Positions 16,007-21,585 of a stretch of DNA of 21,585 nucleotides are shown here, piece by piece. Source of the DNA: Thiotrichaceae bacterium. Lineage in GTDB: Bacteria; Pseudomonadota; Gammaproteobacteria; Thiotrichales; Thiotrichaceae. The DNA lies in NCBI GenBank assembly GCA_024762625.1, contig JANTHA010000005.1, forward strand, positions 1-21,585. The letters run 5' to 3'. The notes under the pieces are model-generated. The model was not told the origin of the DNA and did no database searches. It was given only the letters and a program-made list of their open reading frames with translations. Every line of letters begins with the position of its first letter. Within the stretch, counting starts at the first letter, position 1. Position numbers and translations under genes: made by a program.

Positions 16007-17482
16007 TTACAATACGCTCGTGCCTGAAATAAACCGGGTGGCTTCATTGAGCCAGTTAGCGAGCGTATCAGGTATATAAAGGCCGAGCCACAAAACCAGA
16101 ATCAAATGCAGTATGACCGGCCACATATTCGCCTTGACTGCTTGCTGTCCGTCGGGGACTTCACCATAAACCATCGGATGTAAAAAGCGGAACAGGCCGG
16201 CAAAAGCGATCGCCAGACCAATTAACAGGATAGGCGCAAGCCAGGGCCATGATTTCATGGTTGCAATCAATAATAGAAACTCACTGGTAAAAATACCAAA
16301 CGGAGGAAAACCCGCAATTGCAGCAACGCCAAGTAACAAGGGCCAACCAACCGATGGCTGGGTGCGAATCAAACCACGGATTTTTTCAATATTCTGAGTG
16401 CCGGAAATATGTGTAGCGTGTCCGACCGTGACAAATATCGCTGATTTAGTCAGTGAATGCACCAGCATGTGAAAAAGGCCCGCAAAGGTTGCAAGCGGCC
16501 CGCCAATGCCGAATGCAAATGTCATCAGGCCCATGTGCTCTATCGACGAATAACTGAACATGCGTTTGATATCACGCTGACGGTGCAGGAAAAAAGCGGC
16601 GACCACAAACGACAACAATCCAAAACTCATCAGCATATAACCGGCCAGATGTGGGTGATTGGAGCTGACTAGGGCATTATCGACGATCATTTTCATGCGG
16701 ATCACTGCATACAGTGCGACATTCAGCAATAAGCCGGAAAGAACCGCCGACATCGGTGTCGGCCCTTCCGAATGCGCATCGGGCAGCCAGTTATGCAACG
16801 GAACCAGGCCAACTTTGGTGCCATAGCCAACCAGCAGAAAAACAAATGCAATTGAAATAATAACCGGATGCATCTGTTTGGAAGATTCAAAAAGAACGCT
16901 CCAGGTAAGGCCCTGTTCAGCATCAAAACCGGGGATATGCTGGGCTGCAAAATAAAGCAATACAGTGCCAAACAGCGCCATTGCTATGCCGGTGCCGCAC
17001 AGCATGAAATACTTCCAGGCGGCTTCGATGGCTTCCGGGGTGCGATACAGACTGACCAGCAAAACGGTCGCCAGGGTAGCGCCTTCGACTGAAATCCATA
17101 AAACGCCCAGATTATTGGTAGTCAATGCAGCCAGCATGGTGAACTGGAATAACTGGTACATCGAATGATACAGGCGCATCCCCTTTTTATTGGTCCAGCC
17201 CATGTGGCACACATGCTCCATATAAGGGCGTGAAAAGATAGACGTTGTCATGGCGACGAATGTGGTCAGTACAACCAGATAAACGTTAAACTCATCAATC
17301 TGGAACCAGTTATTTTTAAATGCGCCATGCTCCATCACCTTGAGCATCAATAACGCAGAAACCACAAAATTGGCGCTTGATACAGTGACGTTGAGCCAGC
17401 TTGAGAGGCGCAGGTTTGGCATGAACGCCATGACAATGGCGGACAGCAATGGAATCAGAAGCGTTGCGTGAATATAATCCAT
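16007..17482 (-). CDS. HyfF-like antiporter-type membrane subunit
   Basis: 491 residues from the ATG at 17482, which has AGGGA about 9 bases upstream; the frame extends to a TTG at 17491 that is too near that site. It belongs to the Mrp antiporter/NuoL-M-N family: about 14 hydrophobic helices, with the channel glutamate E133 in WISVEGATLA and lysine K223 in GYGTKVGLVPLHNWLPDAHS, plus the usual second-half HRQRDIKRMFSYSSIEHMG and LVHSLTKSAIFV. These charged residues form the ion path in relatives, so the subunit is probably competent in proton or sodium transfer. The gene overlaps the hyfE-like frame closely and is followed by the large-subunit gene. It is the second antiporter-like protein of the operon. 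Confidence 0.94.
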   Translation of the reverse strand: MDYIHATLLIPLLSAIVMAFMPNLRLSSWLNVTVSSANFVVSALLMLKVMEHGAFKNNWFQIDEFNVYLVVLTTFVAMTTSIFSRPYMEHVCHMGWTNKKGMRLYHSMYQLFQFTMLAALTTNNLGVLWISVEGATLATVLLVSLYRTPEAIEAAWKYFMLCGTGIAMALFGTVLLYFAAQHIPGFDAEQGLTWSVLFESSKQMHPVIISIAFVFLLVGYGTKVGLVPLHNWLPDAHSEGPTPMSAVLSGLLLNVALYAVIRMKMIVDNALVSSNHPHLAGYMLMSFGLLSFVVAAFFLHRQRDIKRMFSYSSIEHMGLMTFAFGIGGPLATFAGLFHMLVHSLTKSAIFVTVGHATHISGTQNIEKIRGLIRTQPSVGWPLLLGVAAIAGFPPFGIFTSEFLLLIATMKSWPWLAPILLIGLAIAFAGLFRFLHPMVYGEVPDGQQAVKANMWPVILHLILVLWLGLYIPDTLANWLNEATRFISGTSVL

Positions 17483-17487
17483 GCTTG

Positions 17488-18168
17488 TCAATCCCTGGTT
17501 TCCGAAAGTCGCGTCATATCATCGACATCCATACTGCCTACCCGACCATGAATATCAAAAAAGAAAACGCCAAACAGAACCGCCGCGACCAGGACGTCAA
17601 ACGCGATACCTAGTTCAACCACCAGCGGCATTCCCTTTGTGGTTGCTACAGCCGCAAAGAACAAGCCATTCTCGATCGACATGAAGCTGACCACCTGGCC
17701 AATCGCATGATGCCGGATAATCATGCCGAGCAGACCAATCAGCACCACAGATAATGTAATGGCGATGATATTGCGTGATTCGCCCACATCACCGATTAGT
17801 TCGATCGGCAAAATGATGTAATAGCTAAAAACAACCAGCATTGACGCTATCATCAAGCCAGTTACTGGCGGATGAGCCGACACATAACGGCGCAGTCCGA
17901 GGCTATTGACGTGGTAGTGCAAGAGCCAGGGAATGAACATTGCTTTAATGACAAATGTAATCAATGCCGATAGATAAAGATGGCCGTGATGGCCTGACCA
18001 CGCAACAATGACTGTTACTGCGGCTACCAGCGCGCCTTGCCAGGCAAAGGTATGAATGACGCTGACCAGCCTGAGTTGAACCAGCAACATGAACGATGTC
18101 AGTAGAACCAGCGCCGCCAGCAGGTTAATCAATTGCCCGCTGAGAGGCAGAGTCGACAGGTAATCCAT
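17488..18168 (-). CDS. HyfE-like (NuoK-related) membrane subunit
   Basis: 226 residues with about seven hydrophobic helices and little loop. The C-terminal half carries the NuoK-like segments VSFMSIENGLFFAA and PLVVELGIAFDVLVAAVLFG, with two membrane glutamates that in complex I help carry protons. It ends in an acidic, charged tail (MDVDDMTRLSETRD). The start codon overlaps the stop of the hyfC-like gene by one base (TAATG), indicating translational coupling. The function is inferred from the family: a membrane-arm subunit linking the NuoH-like subunit to the antiporter-like ones. Confidence 0.92.
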   Translation of the reverse strand: MDYLSTLPLSGQLINLLAALVLLTSFMLLVQLRLVSVIHTFAWQGALVAAVTVIVAWSGHHGHLYLSALITFVIKAMFIPWLLHYHVNSLGLRRYVSAHPPVTGLMIASMLVVFSYYIILPIELIGDVGESRNIIAITLSVVLIGLLGMIIRHHAIGQVVSFMSIENGLFFAAVATTKGMPLVVELGIAFDVLVAAVLFGVFFFDIHGRVGSMDVDDMTRLSETRD

Positions 18169-19181
18169 TAGACATGAACCTCCAGAACCAAATGCGAAAT
18201 CATGCCGAGCAGGGCAAGGAAAAAAGCCAGATTCAGATATTGTGGCGCGCGGAAGACACGCATTTTAGCCAGAACCGTTTCTGATAGCGCCAGAATCATC
18301 GCCAGTACAAACAGTTTTAAAATAATGGCCAGCAACGCCATCAGAATCGCCGGGACGGTTAGCTCGGTTGCAATCCCCCAGGGGAAGAAAATATTGCTAA
18401 TCAGAACGCCATACAACATTAGCTTGAGTGATGCCGACCATTCCATCAAAGCAAGATGGCGACCGCTGTATTCGAGCAACATCGCCTCATGAATCATGGT
18501 CAGTTCAAGGTGTGTTGAAGGATTATCAATCGGAATGCGCCCGGTTTCAGCCACCGCAACCATCAGCAGCGCAATCAATGCAAACAGGAAAGAAGGCCGA
18601 ATCACAAAGCCATTTTGCAGTGAAAGCTCAATCGCCGCAGCCAGATTGGTGGTGTGAACCGTCATCGCCAAAATAAAAATGGCCATCAAGGCGGCGGGTT
18701 CGGCCATTGATGAAATCATCGTTTCTCGCGAACTGCCCATGCCGCCAAACGCTGTGCCCGCATCCAGTCCGGCCAGCACCAGAAAAAAACGACCCAGTGC
18801 GAGAAAACCGATCAGCACAATGATGTCTGCAATGGCTGCCGTTGGCAGCATCGTGGCAACCAGTGGAATAACAGCCACAGCCAGTAAAGTCGATGAAAAG
18901 ACAATATAAGGCGCAATGCGGAATATAATGCTGGTCGTCTCAGCAACGATGGCTTCTTTGCCAAACAATTTGCGTAAGTCGCGGTAGGGCTGCAGCACCG
19001 GCGCACCCCGACGATTCTGCAAAAAAGCCTTGCATTTGTGTATCCAGCCACTCAAAAGCGGCGACAACAGCACAAATAAAAACGCCTGCAGAATCGCCAT
19101 CAACCAGGCAAACGGATTTAACAGATCACTGCCGGAAACCGAATCTAAAAGAATGTCGCTGCTTGCAATTGCGGCTATCAT
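18168..19181 (-). CDS. HyfC/HycD-like (NuoH-related) membrane subunit
   Basis: 337 residues from the ATG at 19181, which overlaps the hyfB-like stop as ATGA; an ATG at 19196 in the same frame has no ribosome site. Eight or so membrane helices. Conserved NuoH-family loops are present: QNRRGAPVLQPYRDLRKLFG after the first helices, and AVAETGRIPIDNPSTHLELT with IHEAMLLEYSG. In complex I and group 4 hydrogenases these acidic loops couple the peripheral redox part to the ion-pumping arm. The N-terminal stretch before residue 20 is mildly hydrophobic. It is the anchor for the soluble HyfG- and HyfI-like subunits. Confidence 0.94.
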   Translation of the reverse strand: MIAAIASSDILLDSVSGSDLLNPFAWLMAILQAFLFVLLSPLLSGWIHKCKAFLQNRRGAPVLQPYRDLRKLFGKEAIVAETTSIIFRIAPYIVFSSTLLAVAVIPLVATMLPTAAIADIIVLIGFLALGRFFLVLAGLDAGTAFGGMGSSRETMISSMAEPAALMAIFILAMTVHTTNLAAAIELSLQNGFVIRPSFLFALIALLMVAVAETGRIPIDNPSTHLELTMIHEAMLLEYSGRHLALMEWSASLKLMLYGVLISNIFFPWGIATELTVPAILMALLAIILKLFVLAMILALSETVLAKMRVFRAPQYLNLAFFLALLGMISHLVLEVHV

Positions 19182-21217
19182 AAAGACACCAACCATAATA
19201 ACAGAACAATAGTTGCCAGCGACCAGGCGAGATAGGTTCTGATATTGCCGGACTGAATCAGTGTGACATGGCGGGCAATAAACAGGACCGAGCGCCCAAT
19301 CGGTTGATAAAACATCTTCCAGCTGCGATCTTCAACCGTCAGGAAGTGGCGGCTTGTATCCTCATGGCGCTCCACTTTCTCTTCAATAGTGAAAAAGCCT
19401 TTGAAGACGCGACGCAGCGGCATCGAAAAGGCCATGCCGGTGTATTGCATGCGCGCATTGGGCGTTGAAAAACCGCAATCCCAGACTTCTGCTCGGCGTA
19501 CTTTACGGTTCTTGCGCACATGCAGAATAATACTGCCCAGTAACCACACCAGGCCGATGCCGAGCAGAACCAGTGGAGGACTATAACTGGCTGGAACAAT
19601 CGCGCTATCCGTTTCCCTGATCGGTATTAGCCAGAGCCAGCTCCTCTCATTCAGGCTACCAAGACCAGCGCCAATCAGCTGGTCGGGGATATGGTTCAAC
19701 AGCGCAAGTACAGGAGCTACCAGAATACCCAGCGCAAAACAGAAAACGGCTAGATAAGCGAGCGCAAACAACATGCCCCCAGAGGCTTCATGCGCATTCC
19801 TGACGTGCTGGGTGCGGGGCAGACCCAGAAAGCTGATGCCATAAAGCCGCACAAATGCGCCCACCGCCAGCGCCCCTGTCATCGCCAGGACTGCCGCAGT
19901 CGAAGGTATCATGAAGCGCAATATCCCCTGCTCGATTGTCCAGTTATGCAATGCAGTCTGGAAAATGAGCCATTCGGAAACAAAACCGTTAAACGGAGGC
20001 AATGATGCAATGCTGATAACACCGATCAGAAAGAACAGACCTGTCCAGGGCATTCGCTTAAGCAAGCCGCCCATATGTTCAATATCACGTTCATGCGTAC
20101 CGTGAATAACCGAACCTGCGCCCAGGAACAGCAGGCTCTTGAAAACGGCATGGTTGAGCGAGTGATACAGCATTGCCAGAAAACCCATAATGCCCAGTTG
20201 ATGATGTCCGGTTCCGTAAAAAACCAGCGACAGGCCAAATCCGAGCATGATAATACCGATATTCTCGACTGAACTGTAAGCAAGAATGCGCTTGATATCA
20301 CGTTGCATCAACGCATACAAAACACCATACAGCGCTGTGCCGCTGCCAATGATCAAAACCACAACGCCCCATTGCCACTGAATTTGATCAACACCGATCA
20401 GACCCAGCGTAAAACGGACCATGCCATACACAGCCACTTTAAGCATCACGCCAGACATCAGCGCCGAAATATGGGATGGCGCAACCGGATGAGCTTCTGG
20501 CAACCAGACATGCAGCGGCACAATGCCTGCCTTCATGCCAAAACCAATAAAGGCAAAGGCAAATGCGGTGGACGCCCAGAAAGGCGAAAGAGAAACATGT
20601 TGCATCGCATCAAACGTAAAACTGTCAGCGAAACCGGCGAGCACGCCATATCCAAGTAAAATGGACAAACCGCCAATGTGGGCCATCAGCAGATAAATAA
20701 AGCCAGCGCGCCGGTTAGCCGGATTGCGGTGCTGAAAAGTAACCAGGAAATAGCTGGAAAGCGACATGACTTCCCAGGCAATCATGAAGGTATACGCGTC
20801 ATTTGCCAGAACAACCATCATCATGCCAGCGACAAACAGGCCAGTAAAAAAGCCAAGTACCGGCAGCTGCTCGCCGCTATGCCTGAATTCCTTGCAATAC
20901 GAAGGGCCGTAGGTCGCGACCGGAATCAGCACCAGTCCGATGATAAAAAGGAAAAACCCGCTTAAAGCATCCAGTTTGATATGCCAGTGTAACCATGGCA
21001 GTCCGAACGGAATCACCAGCTCGGTGGTTTCCTGCGTCACAAGCTGCGTAATTCCGGAATACGCGGCAAACAGGCCACTGATTCCGAGCAGTGTAAAAGA
21101 CAGGCGATTCACCAGATCCGGCCAACGCCTGATATTGAATTGTGATAACAGTGACGCCAACGCTGATAACAGCGCCAGCCCAACACCAATCAGAAATGTG
21201 TCGAAAACAGGTGGCAT
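19178..21217 (-). CDS. HyfB-like antiporter-type membrane subunit, first gene of the operon
   Basis: 679 residues from the ATG at 21217 (a TTG directly before it, at 21220, is also in frame). It belongs to the NuoL/MrpA-like proton-translocating family, with about 16 helices. E149 in IAWEVMSLSSYFLV and K229 in GFGMKAGIVPLHVWLPEAHP are the conserved pair of the half-channel; MQRDIKRILAYSSVENIGI and YHSLNHAVFKSLLFLGAG follow. The C-terminal extension with WDCGFSTPNARMQYTGMAFS is characteristic of HyfB/HycC and not of NuoL. The length matches E. coli HyfB (672). It is preceded by a good sigma70 promoter and an inverted repeat, and its stop overlaps the next start. Confidence 0.95.
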   Translation of the reverse strand: MPPVFDTFLIGVGLALLSALASLLSQFNIRRWPDLVNRLSFTLLGISGLFAAYSGITQLVTQETTELVIPFGLPWLHWHIKLDALSGFFLFIIGLVLIPVATYGPSYCKEFRHSGEQLPVLGFFTGLFVAGMMMVVLANDAYTFMIAWEVMSLSSYFLVTFQHRNPANRRAGFIYLLMAHIGGLSILLGYGVLAGFADSFTFDAMQHVSLSPFWASTAFAFAFIGFGMKAGIVPLHVWLPEAHPVAPSHISALMSGVMLKVAVYGMVRFTLGLIGVDQIQWQWGVVVLIIGSGTALYGVLYALMQRDIKRILAYSSVENIGIIMLGFGLSLVFYGTGHHQLGIMGFLAMLYHSLNHAVFKSLLFLGAGSVIHGTHERDIEHMGGLLKRMPWTGLFFLIGVISIASLPPFNGFVSEWLIFQTALHNWTIEQGILRFMIPSTAAVLAMTGALAVGAFVRLYGISFLGLPRTQHVRNAHEASGGMLFALAYLAVFCFALGILVAPVLALLNHIPDQLIGAGLGSLNERSWLWLIPIRETDSAIVPASYSPPLVLLGIGLVWLLGSIILHVRKNRKVRRAEVWDCGFSTPNARMQYTGMAFSMPLRRVFKGFFTIEEKVERHEDTSRHFLTVEDRSWKMFYQPIGRSVLFIARHVTLIQSGNIRTYLAWSLATIVLLLWLVSL

Positions 21218-21293
21218 CAAAAATAAACGTCCGGCGACAAACTACAAAAGGGGTACCCGAAGATAGATAACGGGATAGACTGCTGAGGCGGAC

Positions 21294-21322
21294 AGTATAC
21301 GCCCCGAAAAACAAGCTCACAA
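21294..21322 (-). promoter_or_regulatory. Sigma70 promoter of the hyf-like operon
   Basis: Read on the minus strand: TTGTGA (21322-21317), exactly 17 bases, TATACT (21299-21294). The -10 matches 5 of 6 and the -35 4 of 6 consensus bases. The predicted start is near 21287, leaving a leader of about 70 bases before the ATG at 21217. Confidence 0.65.
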
Positions 21323-21341
21323 GCACATCTTGATTGTCAGC

Positions 21342-21360
21342 ATTGACGCTGATCGTCAAT
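21342..21360. promoter_or_regulatory. 19-bp inverted repeat, probable operator upstream of the hyf-like promoter
   Basis: ATTGACG-CTGAT-CGTCAAT: perfect 7-bp arms with a 5-base spacer, centred at 21351. This is about 64 bases upstream of the predicted start site, a position typical of activator sites. It also lies just after the stop of the upstream leftward gene, but no T run follows, so it is a poor terminator. Confidence 0.5.
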
Positions 21361-21372
21361 ACAAATTAAGCT

Positions 21373-21585
21373 TTAACTTATCTCGTCAATAGGATCGGGG
21401 CAGTAGGCGCGGCGGCGGCAATTACTGCACTGATCGCCCAGATAGAGCGAATCAACCCAGGCCATCAATTCCGCCAATTGCTGGCGGTCTTCAAACCAGA
21501 AACCTGCTTCGAAATTACGCTTATCCTTATGTTTTGCGCCAAGCCCTGCACCGGTCAGATTGGCGCTGCCGACAAATGCGCCGAC
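21373..21585 (-). CDS. Phospholipase-D-like domain protein, C-terminal end only
   Basis: The frame is open from the window edge to a TAA at 21373-21375, giving the last 70 residues of a leftward gene. It begins VGAFVGSANLTGAGLG, which matches the segment after the second HKD motif of PLD-superfamily enzymes (K....D......GSxNLT). It continues KRNFEAGFWFED, the usual strand of PLD-like nucleases and transferases. The end carries three Cys in QCSNCRRRAYCPD (C53, C56, C62 of the fragment), an arrangement that could bind zinc or a cluster. The HxK itself lies outside the window, so activity and substrate (phospholipid or nucleic acid) cannot be told. Confidence 0.75.
   Translation of the reverse strand, partial: VGAFVGSANLTGAGLGAKHKDKRNFEAGFWFEDRQQLAELMAWVDSLYLGDQCSNCRRRAYCPDPIDEIS

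Noticed and set aside
14302..16047. Functional [NiFe] hydrogenase large subunit
   Set aside because: Overall similarity suggests it, but all four nickel-ligand cysteines are replaced, so a hydrogenase call would be wrong.
13740..21217. Complex I (nuo) fragment
   Set aside because: NuoC/NuoD are fused, the small subunit has the hydrogenase-type CxxC, HyfB has the CGF-containing tail, and HyfE is longer than NuoK; all point to the hydrogenase-4 branch.

Overview
The window looks like a chromosomal segment from a respiratory, probably autotrophic or one-carbon-using Gamma- or Betaproteobacterium. This rests on the gene families and on short, tightly packed operons; no rRNA or tRNA is present to name the taxon. 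No insertion sequence, CRISPR array, phage gene or tRNA was seen. Both ends cut genes.

Layout. 2-631 (+): 3' end of an unrecognised Lys-rich protein. 632-1116: non-coding, with several small hairpins. 1117-3696 (+): disaggregase ClpB, closed by a clear terminator. 3812-4513 (+): Crp/Fnr-family regulator with an FNR-like recognition helix and three of the four FNR cluster cysteines. 4517-5023 (-): small AT-rich exported protein of unknown function. 5357-7306 (+): a three-gene group made of a Tat-exported ferritin-like protein, an exported monoheme cytochrome c and an ECF-type sigma factor. 7452-8576 (+): phosphofructokinase with the lysine typical of PPi-using enzymes. 8619-11381 (-): pyruvate phosphate dikinase. 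11763-13355 (-): cofactor-independent phosphoglycerate mutase. The last three form a central-carbon block; PPi-linked PFK plus PPDK would give a glycolysis/gluconeogenesis trunk that is reversible and uses pyrophosphate.

13740-21217 (-): a six-gene operon in the order hyfB-C-E-F-G-I. It encodes two antiporter-like membrane subunits, a NuoH-like and a NuoK-like membrane subunit, a fused NuoC/NuoD-like large subunit and a NuoB-like small subunit. Genes one to four overlap or abut. A good sigma70 promoter and a 19-bp inverted repeat lie upstream. The large subunit has lost all four nickel-ligand cysteines, while the small subunit keeps its four [4Fe-4S] cysteines, and no ferredoxin-type subunit is encoded. 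This is therefore not a hydrogenase. It resembles the poorly understood Ehr (energy-converting hydrogenase-related) complexes between group 4 hydrogenases and complex I, and it is the most interesting system here. 21373-21585 (-): C-terminal end of a phospholipase-D-like protein.

Smaller signals are short tandem duplications (11-13 bp) directly upstream of the ferritin-like, sigma-factor and PPDK genes. The motif GCGACTTGAT occurs three times around the sigma gene.
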